DNA of 33,067 nucleotides from Pseudonocardia halophobica (GTDB lineage Bacteria; Actinomycetota; Actinomycetes; Mycobacteriales; Pseudonocardiaceae), in NCBI RefSeq assembly GCF_027922425.1, contig NZ_BSFQ01000061.1:1-33067 (forward strand), given 5' to 3'. Made by a program: the position numbers and the translations under genes. Shown one piece after another: positions 1 through 7,007 of the stretch. How positions within the stretch are numbered: the first letter of the stretch is position 1; every line of letters begins with the position of its first letter. Below the pieces are notes generated by a model, which was not told the origin of the DNA, did no database searches, and saw only the letters and a list, made by a program, of their open reading frames with translations.

Positions 1-90
1 GTACCCACTTCACCTGCAGAGATCAAGCGGAACAGCGATCGTCCACCGTGGCCTATCAAGCGCGATTGGTGAGGACCCCGGCGCCGCGGG

Positions 91-360
91 ATCGCCGACA
101 CCAACGGCTTCCTCCTGCAACGGGCCGGCCAGGCCGCCGACCACGGCGTCGCGGGCTCGGCGGCCCGACCGTGCGTGTCGAGTCGATGGCCGCCCATCAG
201 CCCGACGTGATCGTCAACAGCACCGCAGATGCGGACGCCGTCAAGTCCCGGGACCTCGGGCGCGCGGCCGAGGTGGCTGGGGCCGAACAGGAGTACCCCG
301 CCCGGGCCTCCGCGATCGGCACCGGGCTGGACACCAGCCGCGAGGCGGTGCCGATGACCG
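91..360 (+). pseudogene. Frame-shifted coding remnant, function unknown
   Basis: No intact gene is visible in the first 528 bases, but two stretches have the G/C-rich third positions typical of real genes here. One is in the frame starting at 91 (reads IADTNGFLLQRAGQAADHG, about 91-165). The other is in the frame starting at 166 (contains HQPDVIVNSTADADAV, then AIGTGLDTSREAVPM). The switch of frame near 150-170, and the loss of coding character after about 360, suggest the decayed remnant of one gene. I do not recognise the family. The bases before 90 and between 360 and 528 show no coding signal. A sequencing frameshift is an alternative. Confidence 0.3.
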
Positions 361-528
361 TCACCTGTCCGGCCGCAGATGCCTTGCCGCACCTCCGTCA
401 CGACGGCCGAGTGCGAGACCGCTCGAGCTGGAGCGGCGCTCCGCCCGACGTCGAGCCTGCGGAAACGGCGCCCTGAAGTCCCCTCCCCCTGGGTGCAGGA
501 TGGAAGGAGCACGAGAAGGGAGTCGGCG

Positions 529-948
529 GTGAACCTCGCGGTCGGTGCGATCGCTTTCCTGTGGCTGGGCATGGTGCTGGCGCTGTCGTTCCTGGAGGCG
601 CCCCTCAAGTTCCGCGCCCCCGGCATCACGGTGCCGCTCGGGCTCGGCATCGGGCGTCTCGTGTTCCGGGCGCTGAACATCGTCGAGGTCGTACTGCTCC
701 TGGGGGTCGGGATCGCGCTGCTTGCCGGGCCGCGGTCCACGCCGATCCTGTGGGCCACCGCCGCGGTCGCCCTCCTGCTCGTCGTCCAACTCGCCGCGGT
801 CCGGCCCGCGCTGGCCGCCCGCACCCGCCGGGTCCTCGCCGGCGACCCGCACACCGGCTCGCGGGCCCACCTCGCCTACATCGCCCTGGAGCTCGTCAAG
901 GTCGGTGGCCTGGTCGTGCTCGGCCTCGCCGCCTCCGCCGTCATCTAG
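529..948 (+). CDS. Small four-helix integral membrane protein, unknown function
   Basis: A 139-residue protein made almost entirely of hydrophobic segments: four predicted membrane helices at about residues 2-20, 43-64, 69-89 and 117-137. Between the first two lies the conserved-looking stretch FLEAPLKFRAPGITVPLGLG, followed by GRLVFRALN. I recall similar small membrane proteins in actinobacteria but cannot name a family with certainty. The GTG at 529 is chosen because a purine-rich ribosome site (AGAAGGGAG, about 513-521) lies just upstream and the first helix starts immediately. The longer reading frame from 379 adds residues of non-membrane, non-coding character. Its stop overlaps the tail of the convergent gene at 941-1717 by 8 bases. 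Confidence 0.75.
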   Translation: MNLAVGAIAFLWLGMVLALSFLEAPLKFRAPGITVPLGLGIGRLVFRALNIVEVVLLLGVGIALLAGPRSTPILWATAAVALLLVVQLAAVRPALAARTRRVLAGDPHTGSRAHLAYIALELVKVGGLVVLGLAASAVI

Positions 949-1717
949 GGGGCACTTCGAGCCGCAGGTCCTCGAACCGGCCGTCGACGTAGCAGAAGTC
1001 GCCGTCGTCCAGATGCCACACCGCTCGTGCGCGAGCGGGGAGCAGGTGCCCGCCGACGCACTCCCAGCCGTCGACCGGCGTGGTCCAGCGGGCCCGGACC
1101 GGTCCGGAGGGCAGGGCGAGGTACCGGTCCGTGGTGGAGACGTCCAGGAGCCGCCCCAGCTCGTCGACCGTCAGCCGGACGGTGACGGTCAGGCCCGAGT
1201 CGGCCACCGTGACGTCGAACGACGAGTCGTCGACCGGGCTCCAGGTCGCGGCGGGGGTGAGGAGCATGCCCGGGGCGAGGAGGCAGGCGTCGTCGACCCA
1301 GGTGGCGAGCTCGCCGAGGTCGAACTCCGGCCCACGCCCCTCGGCGACGGGGACCAGGCCCAGCAGGGTGCCCCGCATCCGCCCGTGCCCGCCGAGGTAG
1401 GTGTCGGTGCCGAGCATCGGGACGACGCCGGCGACCCGCAGCCGCATCACGAACACCCGGACGACGGGGTCGGCGAGGTTGTACTGCCAGGCGGCGCACG
1501 GGAGCGGGCCCCCGGTGCGCCGCAACCGGAACCGGGCGCGGAGCCGGACCCGGAAGGACCGCGGGCGCGGCCGGCCGGGCACACCCATGGCCCGCAGGTA
1601 CCGCTGCGCCGGCCCGGGCAGGCCCGCGAGGTCGGCTGCCGTCACCGCGGGGCGTTCGGCGGGGTCCCAGGGCAGCGCCAGCGCACGGACGGCCCGGTCG
1701 AGTCGCCGCACCGACAC
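941..1717 (-). CDS. DUF6544-like conserved protein
   Basis: A 258-residue protein with the motif LPGPAQRYLRAMGVPGRPRP (about residues 33-52). This resembles the 'LP.PVQRYL' signature I associate with the DUF6544/DUF6920 proteins of actinobacteria, whose biochemical role is unknown. The rest is beta-rich (repeated V/T-rich strands such as FDVTVADSGLTVTVRLTVDEL) and lacks a signal peptide or membrane helix. The start is GTG at 1717. The upstream DUF1275 gene stops one base before it (TGA at 1721-1719), so the two genes are almost certainly translated from one mRNA, with this gene second. The family label comes from one motif and should be checked by a profile search. Confidence 0.7.
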   Translation of the reverse strand: MSVRRLDRAVRALALPWDPAERPAVTAADLAGLPGPAQRYLRAMGVPGRPRPRSFRVRLRARFRLRRTGGPLPCAAWQYNLADPVVRVFVMRLRVAGVVPMLGTDTYLGGHGRMRGTLLGLVPVAEGRGPEFDLGELATWVDDACLLAPGMLLTPAATWSPVDDSSFDVTVADSGLTVTVRLTVDELGRLLDVSTTDRYLALPSGPVRARWTTPVDGWECVGGHLLPARARAVWHLDDGDFCYVDGRFEDLRLEVPPR

Positions 1718-1718
1718 C

Positions 1719-2420
1719 TCAACCCTCCCAGTCCGGCCCCCGCCGCAGCAGCGTGTGGGCCGCGATCCCGACGCCCGCGAGCAGGACGAGGATCAGCGCG
1801 AACGCGGGGACGTCGCCGACGGTGCGCACCAGGATCGCCCCCACGATCGCCCCGAGGAGCAGGCTGAGCACCGCCGACGCCCGCCGCAGGACCGCCTCCC
1901 GGGTCGAGTGCGTGCGGTCCGCGACGAGCCCTGTCATGGACATCCCGACGACGCTGGTGGTGAGGTCCGGGACGGCGATCCGGCGGCCCACCGCGTTCTG
2001 CAGGCCCATCGCCACGGCCGCGATCACGGCCGTCGCCAGCGTCGGGGCGGAGTCGACCACCGGCGGGTGGACGGCCACGAGGACGAGGCAGACCGCGAGC
2101 AGCACCCATTCGATCAGGACCGCGGCCCGGAGCAGCCCACCCCGCCCGTCGATCCTGTCGATGAGGAACCCCGCCGCCGTCGCGCCGGCCAGGAACCCCA
2201 CCAGCACGGCCAGCGAGGTGCGGAGGGAGAACCCCGGCGCACCCCCGATCGCGAACCCGGTGATGACCACGTTGCCGGTCATGTTGGCCACGAAGACCCG
2301 GCCGAGGGTGAGCAGGCTGATCGCGTCGATCACCCCGGTGACCGTGGTGAGGACGAGCAGCAGAACGGGGAGGGACCCGTGGCGCTCCCCGGCGAGGAGC
2401 AACCGCGGTCCGGCCGTCAT
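1719..2420 (-). CDS. DUF1275 (YoaK-type) membrane protein
   Basis: About 233 residues with roughly six membrane helices. The N-terminal block reads TTVTGVIDAISLLTLGRVFV and continues ANMTGNVVITGFAIGG. This 'TG..DA......GRVF.ANMTGN' pattern is the hallmark of DUF1275 proteins, predicted inner-membrane transporters of unknown substrate. A second typical block, GLQNAVGRRIAVPDLTTSVV, occurs in the middle. I favour the ATG at 2420. A GTG at 2450 would add ten residues, and neither has a clear ribosome site. The gene is followed after one base by the DUF6544-like gene, suggesting translational coupling. No transport substrate can be deduced. Confidence 0.82.
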   Translation of the reverse strand: MTAGPRLLLAGERHGSLPVLLLVLTTVTGVIDAISLLTLGRVFVANMTGNVVITGFAIGGAPGFSLRTSLAVLVGFLAGATAAGFLIDRIDGRGGLLRAAVLIEWVLLAVCLVLVAVHPPVVDSAPTLATAVIAAVAMGLQNAVGRRIAVPDLTTSVVGMSMTGLVADRTHSTREAVLRRASAVLSLLLGAIVGAILVRTVGDVPAFALILVLLAGVGIAAHTLLRRGPDWEG

Positions 2421-2459
2421 ACGGACGAGTGAAGCAGCCCCGCGCCGCACGCGGAAGGG

Positions 2460-2588
2460 TCAGGTCCGCGGACCCCGGCGCACCAGGGAACCGATCAGCG
2501 GCACCAGCACCAGCACCCGGCCGAGCGGGCCGCCGGTCGGACGCGGCCCCCGCCGCGGACCGCTGAGGTCCTTCAGTATCCGCGCCAT
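2460..2588 (-). CDS. Possible 42-residue basic membrane-associated peptide
   Basis: A short reading frame, ATG at 2588, encoding MARILKDLSGPRRGPRPTGG followed by a hydrophobic stretch (LGRVLVLVPLIGSLV) and a basic tail. It lies between the PadR gene and the DUF1275 gene on the same strand. Size and composition would suit a small single-helix membrane peptide, but I recognise no homologue, no strong ribosome site is visible, and in DNA this G+C-rich such frames arise by chance. Offered as a possibility only. Confidence 0.25.
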   Translation of the reverse strand: MARILKDLSGPRRGPRPTGGPLGRVLVLVPLIGSLVRRGPRT

Positions 2589-2645
2589 CCGCGCCACCGC
2601 CTCCCGACGTCTCGACCATCGAGCGTCGGGGCGCCGACTGTGACC

Positions 2646-2686
2646 CGCAAGTCGATCTTGCGAGCCCGCGGGCACCGACACCCGCG
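2646..2686. terminator. Two adjacent hairpins downstream of the PadR gene
   Basis: Two perfect small stem-loops sit side by side: CGCAAG-N5-CTTGCG at 2646-2662 and CGCGGG-N8-CCCGCG at 2667-2686. They lie 47-87 bases past the stop of the minus-strand PadR gene (2733), where a terminator is expected. There is no T-run, as is common in high-G+C actinobacteria. Confidence 0.4.
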
Positions 2687-2732
2687 AAACCACCCCGGTC
2701 AGGCGATCGGGTGCGAGTCGCCGTCGACCCGC

Positions 2733-3152
2733 TCAGGGGGCGGCGCGCCCGGCCCCCGGGCGGGCGTGGGCGCGGTCCCGTCCGAACCCGTCGTCCGGCA
2801 CCCCGTCGGCGCCGGGCGGACCGGCCGTCGAGCGCTCGTAGCGGTCCAGGAAGAGGTGGAGCGCGTCGTCGACCTGGCGCAGCTCGGCGGCCTGCAGGTC
2901 GAGGAAGGCCTCGCCCTCCCCGGTCAGCCGGTAGGTGCGGCGGGCGGGCCCGGCCTTCGGGATGGACCACTGCGAGCGCACCAGGCCGCGTCGCTCCAGG
3001 CCGCGGAGCGCGCGGTAGACGCCTCCGGAGTCCCCCTCGCCGTCGTGCAGCGGGCCGAGCCGGGAGACGAGCTCGTAGCCGTGGTCGGCCTGCTCCCGCA
3101 GCAGCAGGAGCAGGCAGGGTTGCAGGAAGTTGCGCGGTTCGAGCACGGCCAT
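2733..3152 (-). CDS. PadR-family transcriptional regulator
   Basis: A 139-residue protein with a PadR-type winged helix at about residues 8-80. It opens with NFLQPCLLLLLREQADHGYE followed by LVSRLG, then GVYRALRGLERRGLVRSQW and the wing PARRTYRLTGEGEAFL. The short helical C-terminus (about 85-115) is the usual dimerisation region, and the last 25 residues are low-complexity. The NFLQPC...HGYEL opening resembles the PhaQ-type branch that controls polyhydroxybutyrate genes in Bacillus, but no such genes are nearby. ATG at 3152 is preceded by GGGAG. Its targets may be itself or the DUF1275/DUF6544 pair downstream, which is inference. Confidence 0.85.
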   Translation of the reverse strand: MAVLEPRNFLQPCLLLLLREQADHGYELVSRLGPLHDGEGDSGGVYRALRGLERRGLVRSQWSIPKAGPARRTYRLTGEGEAFLDLQAAELRQVDDALHLFLDRYERSTAGPPGADGVPDDGFGRDRAHARPGAGRAAP

Positions 3153-3237
3153 GCGGGCTCCCGGGACGATGGCGGTGGTGGACGCCTCAAGAAGCGATAG
3201 TGGCCGCCTGTGACCTGGAGCACAAGGCCCGGATCGA

Positions 3238-4083
3238 TCAGAGCAGGGCGGGCGTCCCGTCCCGCCGGACCGGCGCGCGACCTGCGGTGAGGGCGTGCAG
3301 CGCGGCGAGACAGACGGCCAGCCACGCCCCGCCGAGGAACCACCCGGCCAGCACGTCGGTGAACCAGTGGACGCCCAGGTAGAGCCGCGAGACCCCGATG
3401 AGGACGATCGTCGCGGCGGCCGTGCCGAGCGCGGCCACGCGCACCACGAGCGAACGCACGAGCCGGGCGGCGACGATCGCGACCACGCCGACGATCACGA
3501 TCGACCCCAGCGCGTGCCCCGAGGGCAGCGACGGGTCGAACTGCGGCACCAGCTGGGTGGCGACGGGCGGACGGGGTCGGGCGTAGAAGTCCTTGAAGGC
3601 GGGCACGAGCACGGCCACCCCGGCGCTCGCGACGGTGACCGTCGCGGCCTCCCACCAGTGCCGCCGCCACACGAGCACCGCGACCGCGACGAGGGCCAGC
3701 ACCAGCGTGCCGAGGGTGCCGCCGTAGCGGCTCGCGGTCTCCATCACCACGGTCCAGTCCCGCGCCCGGTGCGCGACGAGCCAGCCGAGCACGGGCCGGT
3801 CGGCGGCGGCGAGGCTGCTGTGGTCGGCCACCGAGTCGACGACCGTGGCCTGCGCCGTGAACAGCGTCGACGCGACGCCGGTCCCCCAGACCGCGGGCCG
3901 GCGCAGCACCCGGCGGGCCGGCGCGACCAGCGCGCCCACGGCGGGCAGGCCCGGCAGCGGGGCGCCCCCGGTGCCGGTGGTGGCACGCAGTCCCACGCGG
4001 TAGGCGCACAGGGCGACCGCGGTCACCAGCCAGCACATCCAGACCAGCACCCCGGCGCCCTGCTGGAGATCGGCGAACCGCAC
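3238..4083 (-). CDS. PAP2-family membrane phosphatase
   Basis: A 281-residue integral membrane protein of the type 2 phosphatidic acid phosphatase superfamily, which dephosphorylates lipid phosphates or polyprenyl pyrophosphates. All three catalytic motifs are present and correctly ordered: K164-X6-R171-P172 (KDFYARPRP), P187-S-G-H190, and S232-R233-X5-H239-X3-D243 (SRLYLGVHWFTD). H239 would be the nucleophile and H190 the acid. Membrane segments occur at about 10-30, 122-139, 147-163, 192-208, 215-231 and 245-262. The GTG at 4083 is chosen because a near-perfect AGGAGG lies 6 bases upstream on the coding strand. The longer frame to 4455 has no comparable signal. Transcribed divergently from the MerR gene. 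The exact lipid substrate is unknown. Confidence 0.9.
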   Translation of the reverse strand: MRFADLQQGAGVLVWMCWLVTAVALCAYRVGLRATTGTGGAPLPGLPAVGALVAPARRVLRRPAVWGTGVASTLFTAQATVVDSVADHSSLAAADRPVLGWLVAHRARDWTVVMETASRYGGTLGTLVLALVAVAVLVWRRHWWEAATVTVASAGVAVLVPAFKDFYARPRPPVATQLVPQFDPSLPSGHALGSIVIVGVVAIVAARLVRSLVVRVAALGTAAATIVLIGVSRLYLGVHWFTDVLAGWFLGGAWLAVCLAALHALTAGRAPVRRDGTPALL

Positions 4084-4167
4084 GGTGTGCCTCCTGTCGT
4101 CTCGAGCGTCCCGCCCGGCGGGCGGTATCCGACGACGGGGAGTGTGCGCCGCGGATGCTGTAGCGGC

Positions 4168-4187
4168 GCTGAGAGGAGCTGAGAGGA
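4168..4187. repeat. Tandem 10-bp direct repeat in divergent promoter region
   Basis: GCTGAGAGGA occurs twice back to back. It lies about 85 bp upstream of the PAP2 start, next to an A/T-rich AATAAT (minus strand, 4199-4194) that could be the PAP2 -10 element. Its 10-bp period would place two identical half-sites on one face of the helix. Confidence 0.4.
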
Positions 4188-4200
4188 GCCGGGGATTATT

Positions 4201-4242
4201 GCGTGCTGGGCCCGGGTGCCCCTCCCTCCGGGCCCAGCACGC
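4201..4242. promoter_or_regulatory. Strong 15-bp-stem hairpin between divergent genes
   Basis: A perfect inverted repeat: GCGTGCTGGGCCCGG at 4201-4215, a 12-base loop, and its exact complement at 4228-4242. It sits inside the 358-bp gap between the divergent PAP2 (start 4083) and MerR (start 4442) genes, so it is not at the end of any annotated gene. It could be a large operator, a structured 5' leader or the terminator of an unannotated small RNA. Confidence 0.55.
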
Positions 4243-4362
4243 GAGGCGGGCATCGTCGGCTCCCCAGCGACGACGCCGTGGCGTTCGCCGGTCCCGGGGC
4301 GGTGTGCCCCACCGGCTGACGACAGTGGTAGTCACCGAAGGGCGGCCCTGTCCACGGGCTAG

Positions 4363-4368
4363 TAGATT
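4363..4368 (+). promoter_or_regulatory. Candidate -10 element (TAGATT) for the MerR gene
   Basis: TAGATT fits the actinobacterial TANNNT consensus in an otherwise G+C-rich stretch. It would start a transcript near 4375 with a leader of about 67 bases carrying the GAGGAGGG ribosome site at 4426-4433. No convincing -35 is visible. Confidence 0.35.
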
Positions 4369-4441
4369 CCGCGCCCGCCGCGTCCAGGTTCGGGCCGGAA
4401 GGCCCTGGGGGCAGCACGGACCCCCGAGGAGGGTGACCGGG

Positions 4442-5311
4442 GTGGACGGTGGCATGGGCCATGGGCCGTGTCCGGGTCCCGCCGGGGTGTCGATCGGCGC
4501 CGCGGCGGACTACGTCGGGGTGTCGGTCGAGACGCTGCGGGCGTGGCAGCGGCGCTACGGCGTCGGGGCCAGCGCGGTGACCCCCGGCGGCCATCGCCGC
4601 TACACCTTCGACGACCTGGTCCGGCTGCGCACCGTGCGGGACCTGGTCGAGGCGGGCGAGTCGACCGCCGTGGCCGTGCGCACCGTGCAGGGTCCCCGCC
4701 GGGCGCCCGTCGTCCCCGAGCCGGACGTGTCCGCCGCGCGCAAGCTCGCCGCGGTGTGCATGGAGCTCGACGGGCACGCCGCCCGCCACCTCGTCGGCGC
4801 ACTGCTGGCGGCCGAGGGCGTGGTCCGGACGTGGGAGACCCTGGTCCGGCCGGCCTTCACCACCCTGGAGCGCCTGCCGCTGCCCGCGGCCCGGACGGTG
4901 GGAGCCGAGCACCTGCTCTCACACGTCGTGCTCGGCACGCTGGGCGCCCGCGTCGGCCGCGAGCCGCGGGACCGGTCCGCCGTCGTGCTGGCCTGCGCCC
5001 CCGCCGAGCAGCACGAGCTGCCGATGGCGGTGCTCGCCGCCGCGCTCGCCGAACGCGCGGTGCGGGGCACCCTGCTCGGCAGCCGCACCCCGGCGGCGAC
5101 GCTCCTGGCCGCCGCCGGCATGCCCGGTTCCACGCGGATCGTCCTCTACGCGCACCTGCCGGTCGACGACCCGGAGGGCGCGATCCGCATGCTCCCCGAC
5201 CCCGCGGCCGTGATCGCCGCCGGACCGGCCTGGGACGCCGTGCCGCTCGACGCCGCCGTCCGGGTCTGCAACGACGTGGCCTCCTGCCTCGCCGCGATCG
5301 GCACGGGGTGA
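4442..5311 (+). CDS. MerR-family regulator with B12-binding-like sensory domain
   Basis: A 289-residue protein. Residues about 16-85 form a MerR winged helix-turn-helix (SIGAAADYVGVSVETLRAWQ, then GGHRRYTFDDLVRLRTV). The remainder has the two-part layout of CarH/LitR regulators: a helical bundle (about 98-165, with AEHLLSH) and a Rossmann-like domain (about 180-289). In CarH, an E-x-H-x-x-G motif supplies the histidine that binds cobalamin. Here E189-Q-H191-E-L-P194 keeps Glu and His but has Pro in place of Gly, so cobalamin binding is plausible but uncertain. Start GTG 4442 is placed 8 bases after GAGGAGGG. ATG 4454 is the alternative. No carotenoid or photolyase gene is adjacent, so a light-response role is only inference. 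Confidence 0.82.
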   Translation: MDGGMGHGPCPGPAGVSIGAAADYVGVSVETLRAWQRRYGVGASAVTPGGHRRYTFDDLVRLRTVRDLVEAGESTAVAVRTVQGPRRAPVVPEPDVSAARKLAAVCMELDGHAARHLVGALLAAEGVVRTWETLVRPAFTTLERLPLPAARTVGAEHLLSHVVLGTLGARVGREPRDRSAVVLACAPAEQHELPMAVLAAALAERAVRGTLLGSRTPAATLLAAAGMPGSTRIVLYAHLPVDDPEGAIRMLPDPAAVIAAGPAWDAVPLDAAVRVCNDVASCLAAIGTG

Positions 5312-5317
5312 CGACGG

Positions 5318-5329
5318 ACCGGCGCCGGT
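5318..5329. terminator. 12-bp palindrome between convergent genes
   Basis: ACCGGCGCCGGT, a perfect palindrome, lies in the 23-bp gap between the MerR gene stop (5311) and the stop of the minus-strand LLM gene (5335). It could fold on either transcript as a short bidirectional terminator, but the stem is small and there is no T-run. Confidence 0.3.
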
Positions 5330-5334
5330 GACCG

Positions 5335-6222
5335 CTAGTCCAGCTGCGGCCGGATCTCCGTGTGGAACCGGCCGAACAGCTCGCGCCCCTGGTCGGCGGT
5401 GCCGCGGATGGCCGGCACGATCAGCTCGTCGAGGCCCGCCTCCCGCCAACGGCCGATGACGTCGACGATCTCGGCCACCGATCCGGCGACGACCCCGGCC
5501 GGCGCGTCGGCGGCGGAGCCGTCGATCTGCAGCACGGCCTGGGTGGAGCGCCGGATCGTGCGGGGGTCGCGGCCGATCCGTGCGCAGTGCTCGTCGAGCA
5601 CGGCGGACTTGTGCGCGAACACCTCCGGCGTGGACCAGCAGTTCCACTCGTCCGCGTACCGGGCGACGACGCCGAGCATCCGCTGCTCGCCCGAGGCCCC
5701 GAGCATGAGCGGGATCCGTCTGCCCGAGGTGACGGGCGGGGCGTCGGTGACCGCGTAATGAGTGCCCGCGACGGTCGTCCGCGGGTTGCGGAGCAGGCCG
5801 TCGAGCACGGCCAGGCCCTCCTCGAGCCGGTCGATCCGCTCGCGGACCGGGCCCAGCGCGATGCCGTAGGCGGCGTGCTCGTTGAGCTGCCAGCCCGCGC
5901 CCATGCCCAGCACCAGCCGGCCGCCGCTGAGGTCGTCGATGGTGGCCGCGGTGGCGGCGAGCACCGCCGGGTGCCGATAGGTCATCGACGCGACGAGGCT
6001 TCCCAGCCGGACCCGGGGCACCGCCGTCGCCAGGCCGGCGAGCACGCCGAAGCACTCGCGCATCCGGGTGTCGGACCGCTCCTCGGTACCGGTGTTGCCC
6101 ATGAAGTGGTCGGCGACCCAGATGCCGTCGTATCCGGCGGCCTCGACCTCCCGGGCCACCGCCACGATGTCGCCGGCCGACCACGTGGTGCCCAGCCAGG
6201 CCCCGACCGCCAGTTCCGCCAC
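5335..6222 (-). CDS. Luciferase-like (LLM) F420/flavin-dependent oxidoreductase
   Basis: A 295-residue single-domain TIM-barrel protein of the bacterial luciferase-like superfamily, which uses reduced F420 or FMN to act on small organic substrates. Recognisable blocks are the N-terminal AREVEAAGYDGIWVADHFMG, the VRLGSLVASMTYRHPAVLA strand-turn, and DDLSGGRLVLGMGAGWQLNE, which together shape the cofactor pocket. They are followed by IPLMLGASGEQRMLGVVARY. Start GTG 6222 has an excellent AGGAGG 4 bases upstream on the coding strand. The extension to 6258 is not supported. It resembles the actinobacterial F420-dependent 'TIGR03560-like' subgroup. The substrate is unknown. It stands alone, convergent with the MerR gene and divergent from the response regulator. 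Confidence 0.88.
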   Translation of the reverse strand: MAELAVGAWLGTTWSAGDIVAVAREVEAAGYDGIWVADHFMGNTGTEERSDTRMRECFGVLAGLATAVPRVRLGSLVASMTYRHPAVLAATAATIDDLSGGRLVLGMGAGWQLNEHAAYGIALGPVRERIDRLEEGLAVLDGLLRNPRTTVAGTHYAVTDAPPVTSGRRIPLMLGASGEQRMLGVVARYADEWNCWSTPEVFAHKSAVLDEHCARIGRDPRTIRRSTQAVLQIDGSAADAPAGVVAGSVAEIVDVIGRWREAGLDELIVPAIRGTADQGRELFGRFHTEIRPQLD

Positions 6223-6287
6223 GTCTCCTCCTCTATCGCGAGGGGTCCAGGAGATCACGGCTGCGGCGACACGGCGTCGCCGGCCGT

Positions 6288-6293
6288 TAGCAT
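6288..6293 (+). promoter_or_regulatory. -10 element TAGCAT, leaderless start predicted
   Basis: TAGCAT ends 6 bases before the ATG at 6300, which is where transcription itself would begin. No Shine-Dalgarno sequence is present before the response regulator gene, consistent with a leaderless mRNA, a common arrangement in actinobacteria. Confidence 0.5.
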
Positions 6294-6299
6294 CGCCGG

Positions 6300-7004
6300 A
6301 TGGCCTCGGTCCTGGTGGTGGAGGACGACGACACGATCGGCGACGTCGTGGCCTCCAGCCTGCGGTCGCACGGCTACGGGGTGGAGCTGGCGCGGACGGG
6401 GGCGGCGGCCGTCGAGGCGGCCCGCGGCCCCGGCTTCGACCTCGTCCTGCTCGACCTCGGGCTGCCCGACCTCGACGGTGTGGAGGTCTGCCGGCGGCTG
6501 CGGCAGCGGCTGCCCGCCGCGGTGATCGTGATGCTCACGGCGCGGCGGGCCGAGATGGACGTCGTCGTGGGGCTCGACGCCGGCGCGGACGACTACCTCA
6601 CCAAGCCCGTCCGGCTGCACGAGCTGCTCGCCCGCATCCGCGCCCACCTGCGCCGGGCCGGGCCGCCCGTGGCGCCGGCGGTGGTGCAGCTGGGCGACCT
6701 GAGCCTCGACGTCGGCGGCCGGCGGGTGCTGGTGCAGGGCCGCGAGCTGGCGTTGCGCAGCAAGGAGTTCGACCTGCTCGCGCGGCTGGCCCGCGAGCCG
6801 GACACCGCCGTGAGCCGGGAGACCCTGATGGCCGACGTCTGGGACGAGCACTGGCACGGCCCCACCCGCACGCTGGATGTGCACGTCGCCTCGCTTCGGC
6901 GGCGCATCGCCTCCTTCGACGGGGCCCGGGTCCCGCGGATCACGACGCTGCGCGGGCACGGCTACCGGCTGGAGCACCCCGACCGCGTCGCCCCGGAGGG
7001 CTGA
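6300..7004 (+). CDS. OmpR/PhoB-family response regulator
   Basis: A 234-residue two-domain regulator. The receiver domain (about 3-118) has the acidic pair D9-D10, the phospho-acceptor D52 (LVLLDLGLPD), T80 and K102 (DDYLTKPVR). The C-terminal winged helix (about 135-228) contains ELALRSKEFDLLARL and TRTLDVHVASLRRRI, ending in TTLRGHGYRLE. It is expected to be phosphorylated by the histidine kinase encoded 3 bases downstream and then bind direct-repeat DNA. The nearest plausible target in the window is the GH46 chitosanase gene that follows the kinase gene, but no repeat supporting that was found. Phosphotransfer specificity is inferred from adjacency. Confidence 0.93.
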   Translation: MASVLVVEDDDTIGDVVASSLRSHGYGVELARTGAAAVEAARGPGFDLVLLDLGLPDLDGVEVCRRLRQRLPAAVIVMLTARRAEMDVVVGLDAGADDYLTKPVRLHELLARIRAHLRRAGPPVAPAVVQLGDLSLDVGGRRVLVQGRELALRSKEFDLLARLAREPDTAVSRETLMADVWDEHWHGPTRTLDVHVASLRRRIASFDGARVPRITTLRGHGYRLEHPDRVAPEG

Positions 7005-7007
7005 CGG

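Noticed and set aside
2463..2474. Palindrome GGTCCGCGGACC as an operator
   Set aside because: It is short, fully G+C-rich apart from two A/T pairs, and lies at the end of a doubtful small ORF; such palindromes are frequent by chance here.
2733..3152. PadR protein as a polyhydroxybutyrate-responsive repressor
   Set aside because: Only the N-terminal pattern resembles PhaQ. There is no phasin, synthase or depolymerase gene in the window, so the narrower name is not supported.
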